DNA of 25,814 nucleotides from HGM04593 sp964485215 (GCA_964485215.1 CAZAIM010000018.1:1-25814); one strand, 5' to 3'. Shown: positions 7,238 to 16,622, numbered from the stretch's first letter. Numbers and translations are program-made. The notes: a model not told the origin generated them from the letters alone.

Positions 7238-10200
7238 AGTGAAATCTTTTTGATATAGTCTTTATATACATACCAGATATAACCTTTGACATTGGTATAG
7301 CCGATGTCGCTCAATAGTTTCATATAGTTCTCGACCTGTTTGTCGTATTCGCTGTTTTCCCGTCCGAACTTATAATCTACTACAACTGCTTCGTTGTCTT
7401 TTATCATAACGCGGTCGGGGCGGCGGCTTGTCTTTTCGCTGTCGCCAAGTATAGAACATTCGTTATAGAGTCTGTAGCTGCCGTTGAACCATTCGGCAAC
7501 GTCGGGCCTTGAAACGGACTTTTTCACAAGTTTAAGGATGCTGTCGTATTGCTTGGCCGAAGAGATGAAACCGTCGACTGTTAGTTTGTTGAGGGTTCTT
7601 GTGATGTCGTCACTTGTCTCAATCCCCGACATCACATAGTGCATAAGCTTGCCTTCCTCAATGTAGCCGAACTGTCTTTTTTCCTCTTCATCGTTGGCCA
7701 GAAAACGTTCCAGTTCATTGGACTGCCTGAACTCAATCTTGCTGTCGAAATATACGAAAGGCTGTTTCATCAACTCGGGAGAGACTTCGAACGGATTCCC
7801 TTTTTTCTCTTCTATCTCTTTGGCAGCACAGTTCTTCTCACCGCTTACAATCTCGCCGTATGTAAACACACCGCCTGCCTTGTCGAACAGTGACCCAGGA
7901 AGGTGAGTTATGTTCCCTACGATGGTATTCATAAGCTTGGAGACATTCTCGCCTCGTCCATTGCTGCCGTCGGTGAAGACAAAGAGGTTGCTCTTGGCTC
8001 TGGTTGTCGCCACATAGAGTATGTTGAGGTTGTCGACAATCTGGTACATATATTCGTTGTAATAGTCGCGGCTGAAGATACTCTTAGTCATATCTTGCTT
8101 GCAGTTGATTGGCAACAGGCTCAGCGTGTTGAAGGGCTCTTTTTCGGGTTCGCACCATAGCATTGTACGGCTGTCGCCGGTAAGTACCCAGTCACACATG
8201 GGGATTATGACGGTGTGGAACTCAAGGCCTTTGGACTTATGTATTGTCATAATGCGTACACTGTCGATGCTCTCGGCCGGAATGCTCTTATCCTGTATGT
8301 TCTCGTCCCAGGCGGCAAGGAACTTGTGGATGTCGGCACTGCGGCTGTTGATGTATTGGGCTGCATTGTCGAGAAATGTATAGAGGTATGCTTCCTCTTC
8401 CTTTGCCTTTGAGACATCGAGCAGTTCAAGTATACGCTCTATCAGTTCGTACAGCGGCAGTTCCTTCAACCTAAGCAATGCCGAACGGAATCCTTCGGGT
8501 ATCAGTTCCTCGAGCCCGCAACGGACATCAGTCCCGAAATTCATTTCACACCCGTCGATGACCCTGCTGTAGAGCTTTACCATATTGGCAATGTTTATCA
8601 TGTCTTCGGGCGAGGCAATGTATCGCAGTGCCGCAACAACAAGCTGCACGGCGAGGGATGATGAGAGTTTATAGGCTTCGTCCGAGACAATCTTCAGTTT
8701 CGGGAATTCCCTGTTGAAGGCATCGACAACCATTGACATTCTCTCTTTCTTGGTGCGCATGAGAATTGCGATTTCACCGGGAGAGACATTCTTCTCTTCA
8801 ATGAGTATGTGCAATGTCTTCATCAATTGTTTTACGGCATTGTCGGTAAATTTATCGTTCTTCGCGCCCTTGGGTATAATGCGTATTTCGGCATAGCCCG
8901 TTTCCGGTCTTTTCTGCGGTACTGCCTGCTCCACATCGTCGTATGCCTGTTGAATCTCCTTCATGCCCTGTTGGTCAATCTTGCTGCTGAAACTGCTTTT
9001 TATGCTATGTATTGCAGCACGGTAGAGCGCGTTGTTGAATTCGATGATGCGCCGGTCGCTACGGTAGTTGGTAGATTTGTAGACATTGCCGCCAATATTG
9101 ACATCCTGTTGCGCGAATGTTATTTGGTTGCTGCGGAAGTGTGAACCTATCTTGTTCATGATGTTCCAGTCGCTGTTCCGCCAACGATATATCGACTGCT
9201 TCACATCACCTACGATGAGATTGAAGTTTCCACGGGCAAGAACCTCTTCAAGCAGTACATGGAAGCAGGTCCATTGAAGTTTCGAGGTATCCTGGAACTC
9301 ATCGATGAATATGTGCTCAATCTCTGTCCCAATCTTTTCGAATATGAATGTAGTGTTCTTGCTTACCATTGTACTGAGAAGGTGTGTGGTCTCGGCCAGC
9401 AGGAAACGATTCTCGCGTGTGTTCTCTTTCTTTAGTGTTGCAGCAATGTTGTTCAGCATACCGAGCTGATGGTAATGTTCGAGAGATAGGCGGCAGTTCA
9501 TATGTTCGGAATAGAGCGGAACAGCCTGGGAAATCAGTGCGGCAATCTCTGTGACACGGCTGCACTTGCCCGATATTTTCGCAGGAGTAGCTGCAAGTGC
9601 AGCCTTTGTCGGTGCCCATTCGACCATTTCACCATTGGACATCTTCTGAAAGTTTTTCCATATACCGCCTTCGTTCCCCACAAAATCCGTCGCTACGCAT
9701 CCTTGGGCAAGGACAAAGAACTTCTCTCCAATGGCTTTCGACTTGGACTTTATGCTTTCATGGGCAGCCGTAATATCGTTGTAGAACTGTTTGAGCAAGC
9801 GTCCGTTGTCACGCTCTATTTCCTCGCGCAGCTTGTCGCCGCGTTGCTGATACTCCTCTTTGGTTATGTTTTCGGCAAACTTCTTTATCTCGCTGCTGAC
9901 CCTCCATTGTCCTCCATTGCTCAGTTTGTCCTCAATATAACGTATTACTTGTGTCAGGTTTGCCGTATCAGGTTCAAGATTCTTTATGTATGTGTCGACG
10001 GCATTGCTCAGGAGTTCCTTGTCATCGATAGCTATCTCCATGTCACCGCTCAGGTCGAGTTCCTTGGCCAGGCTTCGAAGTACAGATTGGAAGAAGGCAT
10101 CAATTGTCTGTATGCGGAAGTGCCCGTAGTCGTGCAACAACAGGTCAAGAGCATTCTTAGCGTTGGCTACAATAATCTCTTCGCTGAGGTGTGGCATCTG

Positions 10201-10434
10201 CTCCTTGATTTTTGCCAGATACTCCTTTGCGTCATCAGACTTGTTGGCCACGCCGTATAGTTTACTGAGTATACGCTCCTTCATTTCTCCGGTTGCCTTG
10301 TTGGTGAATGTCACCGCAAGGATATTGCGGTAGGCATAAGGGTTCTCAACCAGCAGTTTGATATATTCCAGAGCAAGGGTGAAGGTTTTGCCTGAACCTG
10401 CCGAAGCTCTATATATTTTCAATGTCCTTTCCAT
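7234..10434 (-). CDS. addA: AddA-like UvrD/Rep helicase-nuclease
   Basis: 1066 residues. Superfamily 1 helicase motifs appear in order: Walker A ASAGSGKT (K16), AVTFTNKATGEMKERI (Ia), IDEFQDT (D378-E379, Walker B), GDVKQSIYRWR (III), MTIHKSKGLEFHTVIIP (V) and LYVATTRAKSNLFVF (VI). The C-terminus has a PD-(D/E)xK nuclease with RPDRVMI and VVDYKFG (D1020, K1022). Together with the downstream AddB-like protein it forms an AddAB-type end-resection enzyme with two nuclease domains and a single motor subunit. It starts 11 bp after sbcC ends and overlaps addB by 4 bp. The start MERTLKIYRASAGSGKT is well fixed because the Walker A loop sits at residue 10, as in family members. Confidence 0.88.
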   Translation of the reverse strand: MERTLKIYRASAGSGKTFTLALEYIKLLVENPYAYRNILAVTFTNKATGEMKERILSKLYGVANKSDDAKEYLAKIKEQMPHLSEEIIVANAKNALDLLLHDYGHFRIQTIDAFFQSVLRSLAKELDLSGDMEIAIDDKELLSNAVDTYIKNLEPDTANLTQVIRYIEDKLSNGGQWRVSSEIKKFAENITKEEYQQRGDKLREEIERDNGRLLKQFYNDITAAHESIKSKSKAIGEKFFVLAQGCVATDFVGNEGGIWKNFQKMSNGEMVEWAPTKAALAATPAKISGKCSRVTEIAALISQAVPLYSEHMNCRLSLEHYHQLGMLNNIAATLKKENTRENRFLLAETTHLLSTMVSKNTTFIFEKIGTEIEHIFIDEFQDTSKLQWTCFHVLLEEVLARGNFNLIVGDVKQSIYRWRNSDWNIMNKIGSHFRSNQITFAQQDVNIGGNVYKSTNYRSDRRIIEFNNALYRAAIHSIKSSFSSKIDQQGMKEIQQAYDDVEQAVPQKRPETGYAEIRIIPKGAKNDKFTDNAVKQLMKTLHILIEEKNVSPGEIAILMRTKKERMSMVVDAFNREFPKLKIVSDEAYKLSSSLAVQLVVAALRYIASPEDMINIANMVKLYSRVIDGCEMNFGTDVRCGLEELIPEGFRSALLRLKELPLYELIERILELLDVSKAKEEEAYLYTFLDNAAQYINSRSADIHKFLAAWDENIQDKSIPAESIDSVRIMTIHKSKGLEFHTVIIPMCDWVLTGDSRTMLWCEPEKEPFNTLSLLPINCKQDMTKSIFSRDYYNEYMYQIVDNLNILYVATTRAKSNLFVFTDGSNGRGENVSKLMNTIVGNITHLPGSLFDKAGGVFTYGEIVSGEKNCAAKEIEEKKGNPFEVSPELMKQPFVYFDSKIEFRQSNELERFLANDEEEKRQFGYIEEGKLMHYVMSGIETSDDITRTLNKLTVDGFISSAKQYDSILKLVKKSVSRPDVAEWFNGSYRLYNECSILGDSEKTSRRPDRVMIKDNEAVVVDYKFGRENSEYDKQVENYMKLLSDIGYTNVKGYIWYVYKDYIKKISL

Positions 10435-10445
10435 ATATATGTCTC

Positions 10446-13400
10446 TTATTTCCCACTTATCTCGACCCGGCTTTTCCCGGAACTCAGTTTCATTACTTTA
10501 ATTTTTACAGGTATTCTCTCCAATATGTTCTCGAGGTGCGATATAACCCCAATCTTACGGCCTTGGCTTTGTATTCTCTCCAGTGCAGACATTGCCATAG
10601 AGAGTGTTTCTGCATCGAGTGCGCCGAACCCTTCGTCGATGAACAGCGAGCCGACACTCATTCTGCTCGACGAGATTGACGAGAGTGCTAAGGATAGTGC
10701 CAAGGAAACAAGGAATGTCTCTCCGCCCGAGAGCGTATGCACGGAACGGCTTTCGGAAAGCATATCGAGGTCTATTACTTTTATGCCAAGCCCTTTGTCC
10801 GATATGCGGGATAGCCTGTAACGTCCTGTTATCTCTCTTAGATGCCGGTTGGCAACAGAGAGCAGAATGTCGAGCGTGTATCCCTGTGTAAGCCGCATAA
10901 GTTTCTCGCCACTCGCCGACCCGAAAAGACTGTTCAGTGCTGACCAGTTGGCAGCCTTCTTTTTCTTCTCTTCAAGTTTCTCTTTGTACTGGCTGAATTT
11001 CAGGCTGTTCTCTTCATTCTTCAGCAGGGTTGCATTTACGCTGCTTAGCTCTTCGATTATCAATCTCCTTGCTTCATCGGATGCAGCGATGGCTTCTCTC
11101 AAGAATGCAATATCTTCGTCATCGGCCGGCTTGTTCGGGTTTTCTCTATGTTCTTGTATTCTACGCCTTCTCTCCTGGAGTGTAGCCTGTGCAGTTGCAA
11201 CAGCATTTCCGGCTTGTTCAATTTCGCGGCGCATAGATAGAATAACATCGCTATCTAAAGAGAAGAGTTCTGCGAGCATCTTTTCGTCAATAGCACCATT
11301 CTTTGACCCGATATATGCCTTTATCTCTTCACTCAGGAGCTCGTAACGTTTCTCTCTGGCTGCGATGTAATCCTCCTTTGCCTTCACTTCGCCGCTTAGC
11401 CTGTTGCATTCGTTGGCGGCATCGCCTTTCTGTTCAATGGCAACTGTATAGCTGGCAACAGCTGCGGCTATGGCTTCGTTACATTGTTTCTGCACATCGG
11501 CCGCGCTTTTTCCCTCTCCAATCAGATGTGACACCTTTTTGCTCTGCGCCTCAATGGAGCACTTTATCTCATCGAAGTTCCTTTGCTTGACCTTCAGTTC
11601 CTCTTCGACAGCAAGCAGTCTTTCATTGCCGGCTGCTACGTTGTTTGTATTTATCCTTATCTCTTCTTTAATCTTTATTTCCCTTTCTCTTTTTGCGTTC
11701 CACTCTTTTGCAAGATTGTTCAATGTAGCAGACAGATTCTTGCGGGCAAGAATTTCTTCGGCGTTCGCAACATTACACAGCAGCCCGTAATTCTTTTGCC
11801 GCAACTCCACGGTTGTGCTTTTATGTATATCTATTGCTCCCGATATGGCACTTATCTCTTTGTTACACTCTTCGATTCTGAGTTGTACATAGGAGAGGGA
11901 GTTCTTTACTTCTGTTCTGGACTTCTCGAGTTCACTTTCTTCGAGTGTATTCAGGATTCTTTCCATTGCCTTGTGCTGCAGGCTGCCACATACGGGGCAG
12001 GGTTCTCCTTCTACAAGCCTCTCTCTGAGGGCTGCTATCTCACTTGGGAGTGTCCTGCTCAGTTCTTCTTCTCTTTTCCTTAGTTCTGTATGCAGCTCTT
12101 TGTATGATTCAAGGGACTTCGATACATTATTGAGCAGTTCATTCTTCTTTACGATGCTTATTTCGTGATTTTCGATTGCGGCAACATTCATTACAATGGC
12201 CGGTATGAGCGGAATTACCTCCTCGTATTCCTTCATTCTGGAGAACCAGACGGAAATTTCATTTTCTTCTTTCTCAAGAGAGAGTGCGATGGAGTTGTAC
12301 CCGATTAGTCTGGTTTTAACTTTGTCGCGTTCGGCAACGAGCTTTTCTATCTCACGGCCGATTTCCATTTTCCTCTTGCTGCTTGCAGCTATGTTTTCCT
12401 CAAGCTTCGCTGCCTCATTTATTATAGGCTGCATGGCATGCAGTTCGTTGTTGCATTTTTCTTGTAACAGCATAGCCTCCTTTGCCTTGGATGACAGCTC
12501 GGCAAGTTCTTTCATTTTGTTCTCCAGAGCAAGTTTCATGGTTGAAAGCGTTATACTCTCCCTGCTGCGTTCCTGTTCAATCTTGCAATGTTCAACGAAC
12601 GCGTTCCGAATCTCCTGCACACTGTCAATTGTCTGTAGTCTCTCGGCCACAGGCTTTAGCTGCAGCATCCTTCCGTTGGCTGCTGAAAGAAGTTTTTCGG
12701 CACTTTCTGTCATTCCGGCAAGTTGAGCATCACGCTCGTGCCAATCTTTCTTGGCGACGAGTACTTTTGATTTCGTGTCGTTCTCCTTCAGCCCATTCTC
12801 CAACTGTTCTTTCCTGCCGGTGAGTGAAAGCAATTCTTCTTCGGTGAGAATAACCAGATTGCGTTTGCTCTCTTCAATAATCTCCAGTTCCTTCTTTGCT
12901 TCCTCGCACTTGGTATATATAAGGGAAGATATACGACTGTAAATTCCGGTGCCTGTCAATGTCTGCAATATCCTGGCCTTTTCGTTCTCTTCGGCTTTGA
13001 GGAATGCTGCAAATTCTCCCTGTGCAAGAAGTACGGCGCGGGTGAACTGCTTGTATGTGAGCCCGACAAGTTCTACGATTTTGCTGTCGTACTCCTTTTT
13101 CTTCAACGAGGAATGTTCTCCTGTGCGCAGATTATGAATGTCGTAGGATGTGTTTCTGAAATTACCGGTAGGGGAGTTGCGTACTCTTGCAATGCTCCAC
13201 CGCGCCCTGTACTCGCTGCCATCCACTGCAAGAAAATCCACTTCGGCATAGCCTTCATATGTACCTCGCCGCAGAATTGTCTTTGGGTCGTCTTCACTCA
13301 CACTCTTCGATTTGCCGGCTTCGATAACGGAACTGTTCCTGATGTTTTCCAGACGTGGCGAAATTCCATACAAGGCAATGCACATAGCGTCGAGGATAGT

Positions 13401-13532
13401 GGTTTTCCCTGACCCGGTGTTCCCGGTTATAGCATAAAGCCCGGCCGACCTCAGTGGTTCTTCACGGAAATCTATGGAGAATTGACCTTCGAGCGAGGCC
13501 AGATTCTTTCCTCTTATTGCAAGTATTTTCAT
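10446..13532 (-). CDS. sbcC: Exonuclease subunit SbcC (Rad50-like SMC ATPase)
   Basis: 1028 residues, the normal size for SbcC. The N-terminus MKILAIRGKNLASLEGQ is the classical SbcC opening, and Walker A is GNTGSGKTT (K43). Two long coiled-coil arms flank the zinc hook C512-P-V-C515 at mid-protein. The C-terminal ABC half has signature LSGGE (934-938) and Walker B LFIDE (D966, E967) followed by the D-loop GALD. SbcC drives ATP-dependent opening and tethering of DNA ends and hairpins for the SbcD nuclease (family knowledge). The ATG overlaps the end of sbcD by 4 bp, and the stop is 11 bp before addA, so all four repair genes are probably one transcript. Confidence 0.93.
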   Translation of the reverse strand: MKILAIRGKNLASLEGQFSIDFREEPLRSAGLYAITGNTGSGKTTILDAMCIALYGISPRLENIRNSSVIEAGKSKSVSEDDPKTILRRGTYEGYAEVDFLAVDGSEYRARWSIARVRNSPTGNFRNTSYDIHNLRTGEHSSLKKKEYDSKIVELVGLTYKQFTRAVLLAQGEFAAFLKAEENEKARILQTLTGTGIYSRISSLIYTKCEEAKKELEIIEESKRNLVILTEEELLSLTGRKEQLENGLKENDTKSKVLVAKKDWHERDAQLAGMTESAEKLLSAANGRMLQLKPVAERLQTIDSVQEIRNAFVEHCKIEQERSRESITLSTMKLALENKMKELAELSSKAKEAMLLQEKCNNELHAMQPIINEAAKLEENIAASSKRKMEIGREIEKLVAERDKVKTRLIGYNSIALSLEKEENEISVWFSRMKEYEEVIPLIPAIVMNVAAIENHEISIVKKNELLNNVSKSLESYKELHTELRKREEELSRTLPSEIAALRERLVEGEPCPVCGSLQHKAMERILNTLEESELEKSRTEVKNSLSYVQLRIEECNKEISAISGAIDIHKSTTVELRQKNYGLLCNVANAEEILARKNLSATLNNLAKEWNAKREREIKIKEEIRINTNNVAAGNERLLAVEEELKVKQRNFDEIKCSIEAQSKKVSHLIGEGKSAADVQKQCNEAIAAAVASYTVAIEQKGDAANECNRLSGEVKAKEDYIAAREKRYELLSEEIKAYIGSKNGAIDEKMLAELFSLDSDVILSMRREIEQAGNAVATAQATLQERRRRIQEHRENPNKPADDEDIAFLREAIAASDEARRLIIEELSSVNATLLKNEENSLKFSQYKEKLEEKKKKAANWSALNSLFGSASGEKLMRLTQGYTLDILLSVANRHLREITGRYRLSRISDKGLGIKVIDLDMLSESRSVHTLSGGETFLVSLALSLALSSISSSRMSVGSLFIDEGFGALDAETLSMAMSALERIQSQGRKIGVISHLENILERIPVKIKVMKLSSGKSRVEISGK

Positions 13533-14725
13533 TTTTCGGCCTCCTCTATAACTTCGTTCAACATGCTTTCAAGTTCTTCGGGCATCCCGCCCTGAGAAAT
13601 CCTTGCATAAATGTCTTTCATGATTTCCAGTGGTGCAGCTTTCTTGAAATCGTCGAATGTCATAGGCGTACATTCTTCCTCATTGCCGTTTCCACCCTCG
13701 GCTGTTGCCTCAATTCTTGCAAGGCGCACATTCTTGCCGGCAAGAGTCTCTTCAATCTGCTGTCTCATCGTTGGGTCAACAGTTGTGACTAGCACCCTGA
13801 CTTCGAGGAATGGGGAATATTCATTGCTTTCACCACATGGCAGCAAGGCCAGTTCGGCAAGCACACTCTCGAGAGGCTGTGGAGAAGAGGGTCTGGTCAG
13901 CAGCTTTACAGGAGTGTCGAACTCTATTTTCTCAACAGTAACATTCCTGCCTTCATCTATGGTGACTTCCGTCACGCTCTGACTGTTTTTCCTTTCGGCA
14001 AACGACATGGGCAGCGGTGCTCCCGAGTATCTTACATTCTCGTGACGGGCAACCCTTTGTGCCTTGTGCAGATGCCCCAGTGCCGTATATGCAATACCTT
14101 CACCCAAAAAACCTCCGTCGATACCTTCAATGCCGCCGATAATGGCACATTCCGAAGAGTCGCCGACAGAGACCTCGGCTCCCGATGCCTGCAGATGCCC
14201 CATAGCTATAATGGGTGAGTAGCCTTTTTCATTTGCTCTGCGGCAGAGCTCGCGGTATAGCATTGCAACTCCCTTGCTGTAGCTTTCGGCAGAGGGGTAG
14301 TCGTTGTGACGCAGATAGGGAACTGCCAGACAACAGCCTCCGTTCTTCAAAGGCACAATTAGCGTTTCGTAATCTATCTCTCCTTCGCGATAATGGACTA
14401 TGCCGGAGACAAAGACGTTGAAGCTTTCAAGCAGCGGTGCCGGAGCTTCAATGCGGGCAGCGGAATCGTGATTGCCGGCTGTGACAATAATCTGCAACTG
14501 TGGATTCTCTTCGGTGACTTTTCTCAGGAAGTGGTAGTACATCTTCTGTGCTTCGGCCGAAGGATTGGAGCTGTCGAAAAGGTCGCCGGCAACAAGAAGC
14601 AGGTCTGTGCTGCGTTCTTTAATTGTCGTAGACAGCCAGTCGAGAAAAACGCGGTGTTCGTTCTTCCGGTCAAAGCCATAGAACGTCTGCCCAAGATGCC
14701 AGTCTGCGGTATGTATTATTTTCAT
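13529..14725 (-). CDS. sbcD: Exonuclease subunit SbcD (Mre11-like nuclease)
   Basis: 398 residues from ATG 14725. An upstream in-frame TTG (14743) would add six residues, but the protein family starts with MKIIHTADWHLGQ, so the ATG is preferred. The metallophosphoesterase motifs are all present: D8-x-H10, GDLFD (D48), GNHD (N85, H86), MGHLQ and LGHLH. The C-terminal part (about 260-398) fits the SbcD capping/SbcC-binding region. SbcD is the Mn-dependent nuclease that cleaves hairpins and blocked ends held by SbcC. It is the first gene of the repair operon, overlaps sbcC by 4 bp, and has a near-consensus promoter immediately upstream with a very short leader. Confidence 0.93.
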   Translation of the reverse strand: MKIIHTADWHLGQTFYGFDRKNEHRVFLDWLSTTIKERSTDLLLVAGDLFDSSNPSAEAQKMYYHFLRKVTEENPQLQIIVTAGNHDSAARIEAPAPLLESFNVFVSGIVHYREGEIDYETLIVPLKNGGCCLAVPYLRHNDYPSAESYSKGVAMLYRELCRRANEKGYSPIIAMGHLQASGAEVSVGDSSECAIIGGIEGIDGGFLGEGIAYTALGHLHKAQRVARHENVRYSGAPLPMSFAERKNSQSVTEVTIDEGRNVTVEKIEFDTPVKLLTRPSSPQPLESVLAELALLPCGESNEYSPFLEVRVLVTTVDPTMRQQIEETLAGKNVRLARIEATAEGGNGNEEECTPMTFDDFKKAAPLEIMKDIYARISQGGMPEELESMLNEVIEEAEK

Positions 14726-14747
14726 TGCCTTAATTCGTTTCAAATTG

Positions 14748-14778
14748 CTAATATAAGCATTTTTCCCGTTCTCCCAAA
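14748..14778 (-). promoter_or_regulatory. Bacteroidetes-type promoter of the sbcD operon
   Basis: On the minus strand, TTTG (14778-14775) and TATATTAG (14755-14748) are separated by 19 bp. These match the -33 TTTG and -7 TAnnTTTG elements of the primary Bacteroidetes sigma factor, with one mismatch in the -7. The predicted transcript starts only about 15-20 nt before the sbcD ATG, which supports that start choice. Confidence 0.6.
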
Positions 14779-14887
14779 AGAATAAAAAGGGGAACTGCTG
14801 CCGCAGAACAATTTTCCAGGTTCCCTTCTGCGATGAACATTTCTGAAAGAAATTCGGAAGTTTTTATGCTCTTATGATATTTTGCAG

Positions 14888-14895
14888 TACCTTTG
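14888..14895 (+). promoter_or_regulatory. -7 promoter element for panB
   Basis: TACCTTTG is a perfect match to TAnnTTTG. TATG at 14865-14868 sits at the correct 19-bp distance and matches three of the four -33 bases. The leader to the panB ATG would be about 65-70 nt. Confidence 0.55.
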
Positions 14896-14968
14896 CCTGC
14901 AAATTCAAGAGGGCGGCAACGCGCTCAACTGTTGCTGCCAATGAGTACAAACATTAAAATTAACAGAA

Positions 14969-15790
14969 ATGTCAAAGTATCTTGTTGAAGACACACGAAA
15001 GGTTACTACGCACCGTTTTACAGAAATGAAGCGCAAAGGTGAGAAGATTGCTATGCTCACCGCATACGATTATACAACGGCATCCATACTCGATGGAGCA
15101 GGAATCGACGCACTGCTTGTGGGCGACTCTGCTTCCAACGTTATGGCCGGCAATGTTACTACATTGCCAATCACTCTCGACCAGATGATTTATCACGCAA
15201 AGGGTGTTGTGCGTGGTGTCAAGCGTGCATTGGTTGTGGTAGACATGCCATTCGGCACATACCAGGTCAATGCCGACGAGGCCGTGAAGAATGCAATCCG
15301 CATAATGAAGGAGACCCACGCCGATGCGCTCAAGCTCGAGGGCGGTGAGGAGATACTCCCATCGGTACGCAAGATTCTTGATGCCGGCATCCCCATAATG
15401 GGTCATCTTGGACTGACACCGCAGAGTATCAATAAGTTCGGAACATACGCTGTGCGCGCAAAGGAAGAGGCCGAGGCTGCCAAATTGCTTGCCGATGCCA
15501 AACTGCTTGAGGAAGCCGGCTGTTTCGCGCTTGTTCTTGAGAAGATACCGGCTGCACTTGCCGAGAAGGTTGCATCATCGATAAACATACCTGTAATTGG
15601 CATTGGTGCCGGAGTAAAGGTTGACGGGCAGGTTCTTGTATATGCCGATATGCTTGGGATGACAGCCGATTTCGCGCCACGTTTCCTGCGCCGCTATGCC
15701 GACCTGAACACCATAATAACCGATGCTGTCGGCAGTTATGTGAGCGATGTCAAATCCTGCGACTTCCCTAACGAAAAGGAACAGTATTGA
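14969..15790 (+). CDS. panB: 3-methyl-2-oxobutanoate hydroxymethyltransferase (PanB)
   Basis: 273 residues, a normal PanB length. It transfers a hydroxymethyl group from methylene-tetrahydrofolate to 2-oxoisovalerate, giving ketopantoate, the first committed step to pantothenate and CoA in the cytoplasm. The metal ligands lie in LLVGDS (D53), VVDMPFGTYQ (D92) and KLEGG (E124); the catalytic glutamate is E191 in LVLEKIP. Other PanB signatures are MLTAYDY, VTTLPITLDQMIYHAKGV, PIMGHLGLTPQS and IPVIGIGAG. The gene is transcribed alone, divergent from sbcD, with its own -7 element and a strong terminator. panC and panD are not in the window. Confidence 0.96.
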   Translation: MSKYLVEDTRKVTTHRFTEMKRKGEKIAMLTAYDYTTASILDGAGIDALLVGDSASNVMAGNVTTLPITLDQMIYHAKGVVRGVKRALVVVDMPFGTYQVNADEAVKNAIRIMKETHADALKLEGGEEILPSVRKILDAGIPIMGHLGLTPQSINKFGTYAVRAKEEAEAAKLLADAKLLEEAGCFALVLEKIPAALAEKVASSINIPVIGIGAGVKVDGQVLVYADMLGMTADFAPRFLRRYADLNTIITDAVGSYVSDVKSCDFPNEKEQY

Positions 15791-15820
15791 CGTTTGCCCT
15801 TCGCTCATAGGAATAATGTT

Positions 15821-15874
15821 CCTCGCCTTGTATATGTTGTCGCAGATAGACAAGGCGAGGATATTTCCTTTTTT
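15821..15874 (+). terminator. Intrinsic terminator of panB
   Basis: A perfect 11-bp stem CCTCGCCTTGT/ACAAGGCGAGG (15821-15831 with 15850-15860) is followed by ATATTTCCTTTTTT. It separates panB from the convergent lipoprotein gene. Confidence 0.8.
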
Positions 15875-16565
15875 ACAGGCCTGTTTTTTCGCGGTACTCC
15901 TTTATTTCAAGAGCTATGTCATAGAGCGGATTGTTATCACGCTCTATTGAACCGGCGGGAACTCTCTCCAGCATTCCGGCAAACTCTTCTGTCTCAAAAA
16001 ATTCATTGTACAGAACCAACATATACAGGCCATAAAGCCCACCGATATTCTCCTCTACATTTCTCTGTATGAACTCTCTAAGTCTGTTCTGCAACTCATA
16101 TCCTTTCAGCCCGAGTTCAATTATCATATCGCTGTCGGTGCTGTCGGAACGTTGGAACATTGTCTCTATTCTGTAGAGTTCGGCTGCATAATACCTTATA
16201 GTGTCCTCGCTGTCGGAATTGAGTTCATTGGCAGGTGTGCCGCGGACAGTGCTACCATTCCTTGAAATGACAGCTTCGGCATTGCCGCTCTCCAGGAAAA
16301 ACATTGCATATAACGGAGCTGCGCCTTTTTCCCATCCAAGATAGAAGAGCCTGCAACCTTCCGTCTCTCCCTCGAACTCGAAACGCCCATCCTCTATTGT
16401 AGTTCTTGCTACAATCTCCCGCTCTTGTCCGTCCTTGGAATAGAACAGAAGTATTGTATCTCCTTCCTCAGCACCTTCTACCACACCGCACACACTATAG
16501 TGCTTGCCTCTGCTGCAAGCCGCCAGAATTGTCAAAAAGTATAACAGGAACCATAAATTTTTCAT
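15873..16565 (-). CDS. Putative lipoprotein with DUF4369-like N-terminal domain
   Basis: 230 residues from the ATG at 16565. The frame is open further upstream to 16688, but that extension crosses the prs terminator and prs itself, whereas MKNLWFLLYFLTILAAC gives a clean lipoprotein signal with C17. After the cysteine, SVCGVVEGAEEGDTILLFY and the pattern 'DGRFEFEGE' resemble the beta-domain DUF4369 that in Bacteroidetes often precedes a TlpA-like thioredoxin domain. No CxxC thioredoxin follows; the C-terminal half (about 115-230) is helical and acidic (ELYRIETMFQRSDSTDSDMI, LREFIQRNVEENIGGLYGLY). It is probably attached to a membrane facing the periplasm. Function unknown. It follows prs on the same strand beyond a strong terminator. 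Confidence 0.75.
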   Translation of the reverse strand: MKNLWFLLYFLTILAACSRGKHYSVCGVVEGAEEGDTILLFYSKDGQEREIVARTTIEDGRFEFEGETEGCRLFYLGWEKGAAPLYAMFFLESGNAEAVISRNGSTVRGTPANELNSDSEDTIRYYAAELYRIETMFQRSDSTDSDMIIELGLKGYELQNRLREFIQRNVEENIGGLYGLYMLVLYNEFFETEEFAGMLERVPAGSIERDNNPLYDIALEIKEYREKTGL

Positions 16566-16568
16566 CGG

Positions 16569-16578
16569 CCTAAGATAA
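16569..16578 (-). promoter_or_regulatory. Possible -7 element overlapping the prs terminator tail
   Basis: On the minus strand, TATCTTAG follows the U-tract of the prs terminator and matches TAnnTTTG at all but one position. No convincing TTTG lies at the right distance. If real, the downstream lipoprotein mRNA has almost no leader. Confidence 0.25.
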
Positions 16579-16622
16579 AAAAGAACATATTGCCTAACAT
16601 TCAAGCCAGGCAATATGTTCTT
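16577..16622 (-). terminator. Strong intrinsic terminator of prs
   Basis: A perfect 15-bp stem AAGAACATATTGCCT/AGGCAATATGTTCTT surrounds a 12-nt loop. On the minus strand it runs directly into a T tract (16582-16577), and it lies 20 bp after the prs stop. Confidence 0.88.

Noticed and set aside
9502..10260. Long antisense open frame (252 codons) opposite addA
   Set aside because: It lies wholly inside a well-supported helicase gene, matches no family by eye, and similar long antisense frames occur opposite addB and sbcC, as expected from codon bias.
10849..12726. Several Ser/Phe-rich plus-strand frames opposite sbcC
   Set aside because: Their low-complexity composition is the reverse complement of the Glu/Lys-rich coiled coil of SbcC.
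14726..14743. TTG start giving SbcD six extra residues (MKRIKA)
   Set aside because: The family begins at MKIIHTADWH, and the proposed promoter sits at 14748-14778, leaving no room for a leader before the TTG.
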